IMG/VR virus record: IMGVR_UViG_3300035158_000483
Span: 1-52,585 of that record
From: a virus
Direction: 5' to 3' (one strand)
Length of the DNA: 52,585 bases
Shown here: in pieces, positions 42,021 to 50,081 of the stretch
Layout: the number at the start of each line of letters is the position of its first letter
Position numbering within the stretch: position 1 is the first letter of the stretch
Notes under the pieces: generated by a model
The model's database searches: none
Seen by the model: only the letters and a program-made list of their open reading frames with translations
What the model was told of the DNA's origin: nothing
Translations under genes and position numbers: made by a program

Positions 42021-42600
42021 CATCATCACCAATGACCGCGTACTCACCGTCAACGGCGTCCTCTATCGACCGGCTCGGGCGCTCCTCTTCCTCGTCGGCC
42101 GCGCCACCCACGATCTGCTGTTGGATGTTCTGCACAACGACCGTGGCCGGCTCGAATTCGGAGTATTGCAGATACTCTTCCGCTGACAACCCCTGAGCGA
42201 TACCCTCCGGGGGATTCTCCATCCCCATCATATCGATGAGCATCGTCGTCAAGGCCCTTAGCTGCGTCGCGGCGTTCGCGTCCTCCAGCTCCCCCAACCC
42301 AATGTCGAGCATATGCTCGATCATCCGATCCGCCTTCTGGAACAGGCGCAGGCGCAGCGCCTCACGCACCTGATCGCGTGTGTTGACTAGCAGGTGGGAG
42401 ATTTTGCCTTCCCGAAGCCAGTCATACCAGGTACTCGAAGGGATGTCCATCTTCTCAAGCGCCCCGTGCAGGGTCATCCCTTGCTCAACGACCAGGGTGA
42501 TCACTTCCTGAGCCTTGGCATCGCGCTGAATGTCTTGAAGGGAGATACCCTGCTCTTCGCAAACGTCTAGCGGATCTCTTTCGGCGAGGTCATTACCCAT
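42001..42600 (-). CDS. Putative terminase small subunit (HTH protein)
   Basis: 199 residues from the ATG at 42600. A GTG at 42642 is rejected because it lies at the expected transcription start of its own promoter. HTH at about 41-65 (GMTLHGALEKMDIPSSTWYDWLREG), helical middle (EALRLRLFQKADRMIEHMLDIG...TQLRALTTMLIDMMG) and acidic C-terminus: the layout of small terminases that recognise phage DNA. It could instead be a regulator. Only minus-strand gene in the right block, 16 kb from terL. Confidence 0.6.
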   Translation of the reverse strand: MGNDLAERDPLDVCEEQGISLQDIQRDAKAQEVITLVVEQGMTLHGALEKMDIPSSTWYDWLREGKISHLLVNTRDQVREALRLRLFQKADRMIEHMLDIGLGELEDANAATQLRALTTMLIDMMGMENPPEGIAQGLSAEEYLQYSEFEPATVVVQNIQQQIVGGAADEEEERPSRSIEDAVDGEYAVIGDDEKQEGE

Positions 42601-42621
42601 AGGGTCAAAGTCTCCAAGGTT

Positions 42622-42674
42622 ACTTGACAATCGTTCAGTCACAAATTATACTTGTCACTGCACGAACGTCAAGG
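42622..42674. promoter_or_regulatory. Overlapping back-to-back promoters with two operators
   Basis: Plus strand: TTGACA (42624-42629), 17 bases, TATACT (42647-42652). Minus strand: TTGACG (42667-42672), 16 bases, TATAAT (42645-42650). The two -10 boxes overlap. Operators ACTTGACAATCGTTCAGT (42622-42639) and ACTGCACGAACGTCAAGG (42657-42674) each cover one -35 and the other start site. RNA polymerase can use only one direction at a time: a candidate switch. Confidence 0.8.
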
Positions 42675-42685
42675 GACAGGTTGCT

Positions 42686-42711
42686 TGCCACCCGTAAGGG
42701 CTTTTTTCACG
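42686..42711 (+). terminator. Weak terminator between tandem promoters
   Basis: CCC-GTAA-GGG followed by CTTTTTT. Short stem, so termination from the first promoter would be partial. Confidence 0.4.
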
Positions 42712-42722
42712 CGTCCGTCGAC

Positions 42723-42770
42723 TTGACGGACGAATTCGCTTTCTATATAATGACTGTACGTTCGTACAGT
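42723..42770 (+). promoter_or_regulatory. Promoter with perfect operator upstream of the LexA-like gene
   Basis: TTGACG (42723-42728), 17-base spacer, TATAAT (42746-42751), then ACTGTACGTTCGTACAGT (42753-42770), a perfect palindrome with 8-bp arms placed across the transcription start. Fits autoregulation of the downstream regulator. Confidence 0.85.
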
Positions 42771-42784
42771 CGAAGGGGGTGAGG

Positions 42785-43147
42785 ATGGTTCCACCCGTAA
42801 ACCTGGATCAGCCTGCGGTGCCTATGTTCTCGATCTATGAGATACGAATCCTTGAGGTCATCTTGGAGCATATGGAGAAGTATCACACGACACCGTCATT
42901 GACGCAGATTGCAGAGAAGGTCTATGACGACTCGACCAAGAAGACTGCAGTACACTATCACGTTGAGGCGCTGCGAGATGCTGGCGTTATCTCTGACGCT
43001 CCTGAATTGCGCGGCAGAATTGCGCTGAACGATCCTGAAGCAGTCAAGCAACAGATCGAGCACGACCGGGCCATCTACGCGGCGGAGGCCGATATGAAAG
43101 CACGCCGGCAAAGGGAGAAGGTGCATGAAGACGACGAAGGAGGATGA
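42785..43147 (+). CDS. LexA-like winged-helix repressor without protease domain
   Basis: 120 residues; ATG at 42785 follows GGGGG. Residues about 18-68 (YEIRILEVILEHMEKYHTTPSLTQIAEKVYDDSTKKTAVHYHVEALRDAGVI) match the LexA DNA-binding domain, including the TAVHYHVEAL recognition helix. The rest is a charged helix; the Ser-Lys autoprotease of LexA is absent, so RecA-dependent self-cleavage is not expected. The best candidate to bind the phage operators, whose GWAC-N4-GTWC core equals the spacing of Gram-positive LexA boxes. Confidence 0.75.
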   Translation: MVPPVNLDQPAVPMFSIYEIRILEVILEHMEKYHTTPSLTQIAEKVYDDSTKKTAVHYHVEALRDAGVISDAPELRGRIALNDPEAVKQQIEHDRAIYAAEADMKARRQREKVHEDDEGG

Positions 43148-43160
43148 CGCAACAAACTGA

Positions 43161-43808
43161 ATGGGATGGAAGGCCGTAGAGAGACGAGTCCTCACCTGGT
43201 TCGGGACTGACCGCCTCGGACCAGTAGGGGAGCATGGCCCTGACGGTCTCACTGATACTCTCTCGATAGAGATCAAAGACCGGAAATCGCTCCCCAAATG
43301 GTTCCTCTCAGCATATAACGAATCCCTAAAGCTTCTGGAGAACGGGTACCAGGTACCTGTCACACGTCTCACCCTCACAGAGACCGGACAGCATTTCGCC
43401 CTGGTCGAGCTCGACTTTCTTCTGAGCGTCCTGGACAAGGCAAGTCTGGCACGTCCACGGAAGGAAGGCATTCCAGATGCAACCAGGTTGACAGGACTCG
43501 CAACGACAACAATGGAGTGGCCCAGGCTTCCCGTCTGGATGGCTAATGGCCTGCAACAAGCCATCGACGGCGCCGAAGACCACAGACTGCCGATCGTTGT
43601 GTTTCACCAGAAACGGAAACACAGCTATCAAGCTCTAATGCCCCTAGAGCACTTTATCTTCCTCATAGAGGTTGGAGGTATACGATGTCCGGAACTGAAG
43701 GCTCCGCACTCACGATCACCAACACAACCCCTGTCACGACAGTCCACGAAGCCAAAGCCCTCGCAGAAAGCCAACCTGGTTGGCTCGTCGGTTACGACCG
43801 CGACGTAG
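43161..43808 (+). CDS. PD-(D/E)xK nuclease, Holliday-junction-resolvase-like
   Basis: 215 residues, ATG at 43161 (TGA just before; no close ribosome site). N-terminal WKAVERRVLTWFG followed by D32 and the catalytic E37-I-K39 (DTLSIEIKD) is the pattern of Hjc-type resolvases and related nucleases. Could resolve branched replication products before packaging. The last 40 residues overlap the next gene by 124 bases in another frame and are low-complexity, so the functional domain probably ends near residue 175. Confidence 0.65.
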   Translation: MGWKAVERRVLTWFGTDRLGPVGEHGPDGLTDTLSIEIKDRKSLPKWFLSAYNESLKLLENGYQVPVTRLTLTETGQHFALVELDFLLSVLDKASLARPRKEGIPDATRLTGLATTTMEWPRLPVWMANGLQQAIDGAEDHRLPIVVFHQKRKHSYQALMPLEHFIFLIEVGGIRCPELKAPHSRSPTQPLSRQSTKPKPSQKANLVGSSVTTAT

Positions 43809-44629
43809 AAGACACCCACGAATACCTAGCCACGCTGACCGCCCACGCTGACGCCCGATTGTGGGCCCGTTTCCACGAAGACGGACAAATGAAGAGCCAG
43901 GGAGGACCTTACGAGCGCGGCTCGGAGGTATGGGCCGGCCTTGTCGCTCAAGAGGTCCTGCGGATGATGAACAACGTCGAGACGGCCAACAAAGCCGCCC
44001 TCAACGCCCTGCTCTCAGAGATCCAACGACGCGCCCTGTACGATCGCGTCTTCGACAGCTACAGCAACCTGCAGGAGATGCTCCTCGATGTAGCCGAGGA
44101 CCTGAGTTCGGCGGGGCAAGCGTCTGAGCACATTGCCGTAGCCGAGATCATTGTCCCTTGGCTGCGGAAGCACCAGGATGATTGTGCCTGCGGTCACCCG
44201 CGCATGGATCACAACAACGGGTGCTCGGCCTGCGACTGCGAAGCGTTCAGCGCCCCACCCCGCCCCGATGAGTTCTGGAAGCCGGGCAACTGGGAGAAGC
44301 TGCGTACGGGCGTCGCCCTGATGAAGGCGATCATTGCCGAGGAAGAGGAGGGCAAGCTCTCTCTCGGTGACGCGATTGAGGGGATGTGGAACGTCGTCAA
44401 CGCCTTCACGGATCCCAACGCCAGGGTCAAGGACTTGCGATGGGAGCTGGCCAAGAAGCGCAACCCGCCGATCCAGTACCAACTGGAACGTGTCGTCCCC
44501 CCTGGCCAGGAGTCACCGAAGGAAGAGCTCAAGTGGAGGCTGGTGTTCCCCGAAGTCACCCGTGCCCAACGCGACCTGATCCTGGGACGATTAGGCGCAC
44601 GGGCTCAACAGTGCAGCGCGACAGCGTAA
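43685..44629 (+). CDS. Hypothetical protein with CxCGH...CxxCxC zinc motif
   Basis: 314 residues, GGAGG before the ATG although the ATG lies inside the nuclease gene. Residues about 162-186 (CACGHPRMDHNNGCSACDCEAF) are a small zinc knuckle frequently seen in phage and bacterial proteins, notably of actinobacteria. Long helices in the N-terminal half. Its TAA overlaps the next ATG. No enzymatic function visible. Confidence 0.65.
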   Translation: MSGTEGSALTITNTTPVTTVHEAKALAESQPGWLVGYDRDVEDTHEYLATLTAHADARLWARFHEDGQMKSQGGPYERGSEVWAGLVAQEVLRMMNNVETANKAALNALLSEIQRRALYDRVFDSYSNLQEMLLDVAEDLSSAGQASEHIAVAEIIVPWLRKHQDDCACGHPRMDHNNGCSACDCEAFSAPPRPDEFWKPGNWEKLRTGVALMKAIIAEEEEGKLSLGDAIEGMWNVVNAFTDPNARVKDLRWELAKKRNPPIQYQLERVVPPGQESPKEELKWRLVFPEVTRAQRDLILGRLGARAQQCSATA

Positions 44630-44994
44630 TGATGAACAAGTATTTGGAGCAGCAACAGGAGCTGAGACAACTAGCGCACGAGATCTTCTCGGCTGCTAAC
44701 AGATTACAGGAAGCCGCAGCAACCATTCTGGATATCCAGAAGCAACGGCGCGACAAGCGCTTGCTACAGGAGATGCTCGACAGGGTTACCGCGGGCAGCG
44801 TGGATATCGAGGACGTTGTTGCGTTCTACCTGGAGAACGATCTGAGCTTAGACGACACGCCGAACGCTTCCGAGACGGAAGCGACTGGCAAGGCGTGTAC
44901 CGTCTCGTTCGACGACGACGGCAAGGAAGGAGGGAAGCGAGTGATCCACGTTGACCGGCCGGACTATCAAGCCCCGGCCGCCTGCGAGGATTGA
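44629..44994 (+). CDS. Coiled-coil protein, 121 residues
   Basis: ATG overlaps the preceding TAA (a second ATG follows at once); no ribosome site, so translation is coupled. Residues 1-60 helical (LEQQQELRQLAHEIFSAANRLQEAAATILDIQKQRRDKRLLQEML), then an acidic stretch and ASETEA from a TTCCGAGACGGAA copy (44868). Followed by a CCGGCC-GTA-GGCCGG hairpin (45008-45022). Confidence 0.55.
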   Translation: MMNKYLEQQQELRQLAHEIFSAANRLQEAAATILDIQKQRRDKRLLQEMLDRVTAGSVDIEDVVAFYLENDLSLDDTPNASETEATGKACTVSFDDDGKEGGKRVIHVDRPDYQAPAACED

Positions 44995-45031
44995 CACTAG
45001 ACTGCGCCGGCCGTAGGCCGGAAAGGAAACG

Positions 45032-45499
45032 ATGATCAACTTGAGTCTATCCGTGATGATGGTGATGACGCCAACTCTCGGAACAGAAGATGTGAATGAG
45101 ATAGCTTCAATCGTCGCCGGGGAGACAATCCCCGGCGTCGATCAAGCACATATGTGGGTCGCCTGTACGATCCTTGACGACCTGGAGCGTGGGTACACCG
45201 TCGCTGGCTTGCACCCTGGGCGCTGGAATGGCCACCGGCCCCCTGCTGAGACGCATATCGCAGCAGTCCAACGAAGTCTCAACGCGGGGTGTACCCACGT
45301 TCCTGAATGCCGCTTCCTCGGGAGCGGCAAGGATCACGACCGACACTGGAGCCACCTGCCCAACAGAGTACACCGGATCCGCTCCGGGCAATGGGAGATG
45401 GTCTGCGTCGAGCGTGAAAACACGACACGAATCACGACACGCAGACGAGAATCACGACATTGGCCGCAGTGGAAGCTGGATGCATTGAAGTACCCATAG
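45032..45499 (+). CDS. Putative cell-wall hydrolase (SleB-like), endolysin candidate
   Basis: 155 residues, AAAGGAAACG before the ATG. Starts with a mildly hydrophobic segment (INLSLSVMMVMTPTLG) that might act as a secretion signal. Residues about 20-110 (EIASIVAGETIPGVDQAHMWVACTILDDL ... FLGSGKDHDRHW) follow the SleB/CwlJ pattern (xxVxGExxxGxxxVAxVIxxR), with E31 in the catalytic position. Basic C-terminus. The only lysis enzyme candidate in the window; similarity is moderate. Confidence 0.45.
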   Translation: MINLSLSVMMVMTPTLGTEDVNEIASIVAGETIPGVDQAHMWVACTILDDLERGYTVAGLHPGRWNGHRPPAETHIAAVQRSLNAGCTHVPECRFLGSGKDHDRHWSHLPNRVHRIRSGQWEMVCVERENTTRITTRRRESRHWPQWKLDALKYP

Positions 45500-45509
45500 A
45501 GGAGGCGCG

Positions 45510-46706
45510 ATGGCCTACCCCAACCTAATACAAACGATGCTGGCCCTAGCCCCAAACGGTGACAATGTAGTCATTGTCGCCAGAGCCTTTGTAGAGTTTA
45601 CTGGCTCTCTTGAAGCCGGCCTGTTCCTCTCGCAGATGCTCTATTGGACGCCCAGGGCCAAGCGGCCCGATGGCTTCATAGCCAAGAGCGACGAAGAGTG
45701 GCAAGAGGAACTGTGCCTGACACGATACGGTGTGCGCAAAGCCCGGAAGACCTTGGAGGAAATGGAAGTTCTGGAAACCAAGCTCAAGAAGTGGGATGGC
45801 GCACCCACCACACACTACCGCCTGGACCAGACCGAGCTGCACAAACAATGGATTGACTGGATTGACACAAACGATTGTCCGAATTCAGACAATCCAACGT
45901 CTGATCCCGAACAATCTTTAACAGAGACTACTCCAGAGACTACCTCAGATACTACTACAGACGATGAGTGTCGCGAGCAAGCTCGCGCCACGCACCGTCC
46001 GAGCAAAGACGAAAACGACTTAGATGCCTGGCAACTGAAGATGGACGGAGCAGACGACGATTACTTCGACGTACCAGAGGAGGAAGAGGAGCCGGAACGC
46101 AGGGCCGTGGCCACCTTCGACCCGTTTGAGTACACCCCTGGGCAGGACCAGGGACCCGCGCCGGAGCTCGGGGACGAGTACAAGGAGTACAAGAAGCGTA
46201 TGGCTCCCAAGGGACGTTTCCAGAAGGCGTTCCTGAAAGCTCTCGGGGACAAGCGCTTCAAGCCAGGTATCAAGTCCAAGCTGAACGCCCTTGCCAGGGC
46301 CATTCAGCGCGGGAAGACCCTGGGCACCGACGTCTACAAGGCGTGTGTGGACGGGCTGGCCGGCCACCCACCCAAGCTTGATCCGCACGCCCTACCCCCG
46401 ATCCCCGAGTCGTGGTGGTTCTTCAAGAGAGAGCACGCCAAGCAGCACGCCAGGCACTGGTCACAGGAGATGTTCATCAGCTCGCTCCTGGACCACGACA
46501 ACATTCTCCAGCACTGCCGTATCCGTATTAGCGAGCTCGGCCTAGAGGAACGCAGGACAATCGCAGAGCGCGACACCGCGCCTAGCCGAGAGCAGGAGAA
46601 GTTCTTCCGCGAGAAGCAGCAGGCCAACGAGGACAGCATTCGTGAGAGGCTTGCACAGCAAGGCATTGACTACGACGAGATTCTGGAAGAGTACGGAGTA
46701 GCATAG
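45510..46706 (+). CDS. Replication initiator / helicase-loader-type winged-helix protein
   Basis: 398 residues; GAGGAGG before the ATG. N-terminal about 100 residues are a winged helix of the phage replisome-organiser type (FLSQMLYWTPRAKRPDGFIAKSDEEWQEELCLTRYGVRKARKTLEEMEVLETKL). A long acidic low-complexity linker (residues 115-220) follows, then a basic helical C-terminal domain. Immediately upstream of the DnaC-like and DnaB-like genes, so it probably binds the phage origin and recruits the helicase loader. Confidence 0.7.
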   Translation: MAYPNLIQTMLALAPNGDNVVIVARAFVEFTGSLEAGLFLSQMLYWTPRAKRPDGFIAKSDEEWQEELCLTRYGVRKARKTLEEMEVLETKLKKWDGAPTTHYRLDQTELHKQWIDWIDTNDCPNSDNPTSDPEQSLTETTPETTSDTTTDDECREQARATHRPSKDENDLDAWQLKMDGADDDYFDVPEEEEEPERRAVATFDPFEYTPGQDQGPAPELGDEYKEYKKRMAPKGRFQKAFLKALGDKRFKPGIKSKLNALARAIQRGKTLGTDVYKACVDGLAGHPPKLDPHALPPIPESWWFFKREHAKQHARHWSQEMFISSLLDHDNILQHCRIRISELGLEERRTIAERDTAPSREQEKFFREKQQANEDSIRERLAQQGIDYDEILEEYGVA

Positions 46707-46716
46707 GGAGGCTACG

Positions 46717-47493
46717 ATGGAGAAGACGCGAGAGCAGATCATTGCAGAAAAGACTTGGACTTGCCCGGACTGCGGCGAGGACGTCGAGCCCCTGATCCTA
46801 GACGATGGCCACGTAATCAAGCGCCGGTTCTGTGACTGCCCGGCTGGCCAGGAGAAGGAAGAGGAGGTCTTCGGCAAGGCGTATCTGCACAGAGCGCAGC
46901 GCAAACGCTGGGTTGGGGATTCGAGGCTTGACCCCAACCTGACGTTCGATAACTACGAGGGGGTCCACAAGGCGCGGGCAATCGGTTACGTCACGTCGCT
47001 ACTGGCTGGAGACGAGGGCTGGTGCTGGATTCACGGCCCTGCCGGCACGCACAAGCGCCACTTGGCCAACGCGATGGGGATGCTGATCCTGAACCAGAGC
47101 AAGCAAGATCCGCGTGTGCAATATCTCGACTGGGCGCACTTCGAGCGCGAGATGAGGAACTCGTGGGACGACAGCGAGAGATCCGACTACCCGCACCAAT
47201 TCCGCCAGGCGCAGAAGGCTCACCTGCTGATCGTCTCCGGCGCGGGGAAGGTGTCGCGTAATGCGTGGGGTGTCCGGCAATTCGTGGACCTGATCTCCTA
47301 CCGCAGTCGAGGGCACAAGCCTACCGTCTTTGTCTCGCACCTGCCGTTCCGAGACGGAAGCGATTCGCTGTACCAGGTGCTGCGGGAGACTGGACTCAGG
47401 GACGTTCACCTGTTCCTCGAGGAGTGGACGGCGATATTCGAGCACGAGATTATGGAGCAGCCAAACGGGCTGATCATATACACCGGGAGGTAG
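46717..47493 (+). CDS. DnaC-like helicase loader with degenerate ATP site
   Basis: 258 residues, GGGAGG before the ATG. N-terminal zinc site CPDCG...CDCPAG as in DnaC-type loaders. The AAA+ core is recognisable, but Walker A reads GPAGTHKRHLA (107-117) instead of GPAGTGKTHLA, and the Walker B region reads LLIVSGAG (170-177) without the usual Asp pair. The fold is probably kept but ATP binding and hydrolysis are doubtful. A TTCCGAGACGGAA copy at 47347 is read as FRDGS. Confidence 0.75.
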   Translation: MEKTREQIIAEKTWTCPDCGEDVEPLILDDGHVIKRRFCDCPAGQEKEEEVFGKAYLHRAQRKRWVGDSRLDPNLTFDNYEGVHKARAIGYVTSLLAGDEGWCWIHGPAGTHKRHLANAMGMLILNQSKQDPRVQYLDWAHFEREMRNSWDDSERSDYPHQFRQAQKAHLLIVSGAGKVSRNAWGVRQFVDLISYRSRGHKPTVFVSHLPFRDGSDSLYQVLRETGLRDVHLFLEEWTAIFEHEIMEQPNGLIIYTGR

Positions 47494-47802
47494 ATGATGG
47501 TTACGTACTTCTACGAACACACCGACGACGATCCACCCTGCGGGGCCAAGGTCTTCCGCGTCAAGCAGAAGATCACCAATCCCCACGTCTTGAAGGCCTG
47601 CCCCGAGTGCGGCGAGCCGGTGCAGAAGGTGATCACCGGCGGCTTTGCCACCCTCTACAAGGGAGAGGGGTGGACGCGCAAGGACCAGGAGAGCGACGAG
47701 CGCGTCGAGGAGCGCCTGCGCAACGGCGATGTCCCGACGACTATAGACACAAGAGAGCTAGGGTACTACCCCGGCCCGTACGAGGGCGCGGTAGGCCCAT
47801 AG
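47494..47802 (+). CDS. FmdB-like zinc-ribbon protein
   Basis: 102 residues starting right after the loader stop, with GGGAGG inside the loader end. The KVFRVKQKITNPHVLKACPECGEPVQKVITGG segment follows the FmdB family zinc-ribbon pattern (second CPECG half and VxKxI); the first Cys pair is missing. Function of the family is poorly known. Confidence 0.6.
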   Translation: MMVTYFYEHTDDDPPCGAKVFRVKQKITNPHVLKACPECGEPVQKVITGGFATLYKGEGWTRKDQESDERVEERLRNGDVPTTIDTRELGYYPGPYEGAVGP

Positions 47803-47812
47803 GAGGTCAAGG

Positions 47813-48250
47813 ATGTCTCAGTGGACAGTGCCCGAGCCGCCGGCGTGGATGGACGATGCTCCGTCCCCGGAGGACAGCGTGCTTGTTTCCGAGACGGAAG
47901 GGTACGGTTGGCAGAGCTACGAGGACTTCCGAGACACCGTAAGAGAATACGCCGATACTGAGCCGAATGGCTACTTTGGGAAGATCGACGAGGACACAGC
48001 GCACAGAATCGCGGCAAAACTGGCCCATATCGTCCGCCCCTGGGTGAAGGCAACACAGCCGATGGGGTCCTGGGAGGATATGACGCGAACGATGCGCTTA
48101 ATCGTCCTCAACGACATTACCGGCCTCAAGCTCTCCAGTACCAAGGACCTGCCGGCTGGATACAGCCACCTGGCGGGCATGCTTGGAGCCCGGACGTGGA
48201 GGCCTGATACCACAGTAGCCGACATTATCCGCGACAAGTTTGGATTCTAG
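47813..48250 (+). CDS. Hypothetical protein, 145 residues
   Basis: CCCATAGGAGG leader. Acidic Pro-rich N-terminus including VSETEG from a TTCCGAGACGGAA copy (47887), then a helical domain (IDEDTAHRIAAKLAHIVRPW ... WEDMTRTMRLIVLNDITGL). Located between loader and helicase genes, so a replication role is possible. No family recognised. Confidence 0.55.
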   Translation: MSQWTVPEPPAWMDDAPSPEDSVLVSETEGYGWQSYEDFRDTVREYADTEPNGYFGKIDEDTAHRIAAKLAHIVRPWVKATQPMGSWEDMTRTMRLIVLNDITGLKLSSTKDLPAGYSHLAGMLGARTWRPDTTVADIIRDKFGF

Positions 48251-48264
48251 TCCAGGAGGATAAC

Positions 48265-49638
48265 GTGAAAGCCCCAGAGAATATGATGCCCCGCACGATC
48301 GAGGCGGAAGAGGCCGTCCTCGGCTCGATTGTCATTGATCCAGCGTGTCTCACGGACACTGAAGTCCTGGAGATCGTAAGCCCTGATGACTTCTACATAC
48401 GCAAGAACGGTTTCATTTTCAAGGCCGTCGTAGAGCTGTTCGAGGCCAACCGAGCGATTGACTTCGTCACCCTCTCCGACAAGCTGGATGCTCAGGGCTT
48501 GTTGGAGGAAATCGGCGGCGCCGCCTACCTCACCAATCTCTTCCAAGCCGTGCCCAGTGCCCTCAATGTCGCTTCCTACGCTGAGGACGTCGCCAGCACG
48601 GCGAAGAAGCGCCGACTGATCCACGCCGGCAGCAAGATCGTAGAGCTGGCAACGAATGAGGAGGACGCGGACGAGGCCGTTGAACAGGCCGAGGCTGCAC
48701 TGTTCAACGTGACAGAGGACGACGATCAAGGCCGGATGGTCGATGCCCAAGAAGCCGCCTCAACGTTCTACGCGCAGTTGGAGGAGCGTCACGAGCGCGG
48801 CAGTGACGTGATCGGCATTGCGACCGGCCTGACGGATCTGGACCGGATGGTCGGCGGGTTCCAGGAGGAGGACCTGATCCTGATCGCCGCCAGGCCCTCG
48901 ATGGGCAAGACCGCCCTGGCCACCACGATTATGAACAACGCGACCAACAACGGGAAGCGTGTCGCGATGTTCAGCCTAGAGATGTCCCACGCTCAGGTGA
49001 TGCAGCGGATCGTCGCCCAACGCACCGGCCTGAACGTACAGGACCTGCGCCTCGGGCGCGTCAAGGACGAGCACTGGCCGATCATTAGCGAGGAGACCGG
49101 CATAATCAGCGAGCTCCCGATGCACATTGACGACACGCCGGCAATCTCCACGGTGATGCTCAAGACCAAGACGCGACGCCTGCAGCGACGCCTTGGGCTG
49201 GACCTGGTGATCGTGGACTATTTGCAGTTGATGCACTACTCGGAGGGGCTGACGCACCGAGCGACGGAGATCACCTACATCTCCCAACAGCTCAAGGCCC
49301 TGGCACGCGACCTGCACGTCCCGATCATTGCTCTGTCGCAGTTGAACCGCGACCTCAAGCACCGCGCCGACAAGCACCCCACCCTAGCGGATCTTCGTGG
49401 GTCGGGCAGTCTGGAGCAGGACGCTGACATTGTGATGTTCCTGACTCGCCTCAACAAGTACGACGAGGACGTGCCCCCGAGCGAGACGCACCTGGATATC
49501 GCCAAGCAACGCAACGGGCCTACTGGGCGCGTCGAGCTTTTCTTCCACGAGGACACCACCCACTTCTCCAACGCGGTTCAGATGGACGATGTGCCGACCG
49601 CGCCCGTACGCACCAGAGAGGAGGGCATACCGTTCTGA
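48265..49638 (+). CDS. dnaB: Replicative DNA helicase, DnaB-like
   Basis: 457 residues, GTG start with AGGAGG upstream. N-terminal DnaB domain (IEAEEAVLGSIVIDP ... FYIRKNGFIFKAVVELF), linker, then RecA-type motor: Walker A RPSMGKTALA (K215), Walker B DLVIVDYLQLM, ALSQLNRDLKHR and the SGSLEQDADIVMFL arginine-finger region. Unwinds the fork as a hexamer. Ends REEGIPF, like the SSB tip. Its TGA overlaps the ATG of the HNH gene. Confidence 0.95.
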   Translation: MKAPENMMPRTIEAEEAVLGSIVIDPACLTDTEVLEIVSPDDFYIRKNGFIFKAVVELFEANRAIDFVTLSDKLDAQGLLEEIGGAAYLTNLFQAVPSALNVASYAEDVASTAKKRRLIHAGSKIVELATNEEDADEAVEQAEAALFNVTEDDDQGRMVDAQEAASTFYAQLEERHERGSDVIGIATGLTDLDRMVGGFQEEDLILIAARPSMGKTALATTIMNNATNNGKRVAMFSLEMSHAQVMQRIVAQRTGLNVQDLRLGRVKDEHWPIISEETGIISELPMHIDDTPAISTVMLKTKTRRLQRRLGLDLVIVDYLQLMHYSEGLTHRATEITYISQQLKALARDLHVPIIALSQLNRDLKHRADKHPTLADLRGSGSLEQDADIVMFLTRLNKYDEDVPPSETHLDIAKQRNGPTGRVELFFHEDTTHFSNAVQMDDVPTAPVRTREEGIPF

Positions 49639-50081
49639 TGACCACGTTGTTCCCCTGGTCGGAGATCGAGCAGCCGCCTGCTGAGAAACGTAGGCGGCTG
49701 CGTGCTGAAGTGTACGCAGAGCGCAGCGACTTCTTCTACCGGCAGGAGCGGTACGTGCCTACGTGCGTCCTGTGTGGCCGGCCGCTGGTAGAGGGCTGTG
49801 GCTTTCACGCCCACGAGACCATAATCACCCGAGCTGACGTTCCCGCAAAACGCTGGCAGGACCTGATTATGGTGAGAGAGAACATTTCGCTCCTCTGCCC
49901 GACGTGCCATATGCGCCGTGGGCACTCCGAAGCTGCAGAGGAGATTATGGTTAGCGTTCTGATTGACCGGTATGGTAAGGGCGCAATACTCGAATGGCTT
50001 GAGTCTCTGCCCTTCAAGGTGGAGCCTATGATTAGCGAGGCGCTATGCAGAGATCTAGGTCTGGAGAAGTGGGGGAGATAA
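49638..50081 (+). CDS. HNH-type zinc protein
   Basis: 147 residues, ATG overlapping the helicase TGA. CVLCGRPLVEGCGFHAHETIITRADVP ... ENISLLCPTCHMRRGH: two Cys pairs and a His-containing centre, as in HNH endonucleases. Could be a free-standing homing-type nuclease or a phage nuclease used in replication. The catalytic His call (HAHE) is tentative. Confidence 0.65.
   Translation: MTTLFPWSEIEQPPAEKRRRLRAEVYAERSDFFYRQERYVPTCVLCGRPLVEGCGFHAHETIITRADVPAKRWQDLIMVRENISLLCPTCHMRRGHSEAAEEIMVSVLIDRYGKGAILEWLESLPFKVEPMISEALCRDLGLEKWGR

Noticed and set aside
42601-42642. Longer GTG start (42642) for the putative small terminase
   Set aside because: It coincides with the operator and expected transcription start of its own minus-strand promoter; the ATG at 42600 has a GGAGA upstream.
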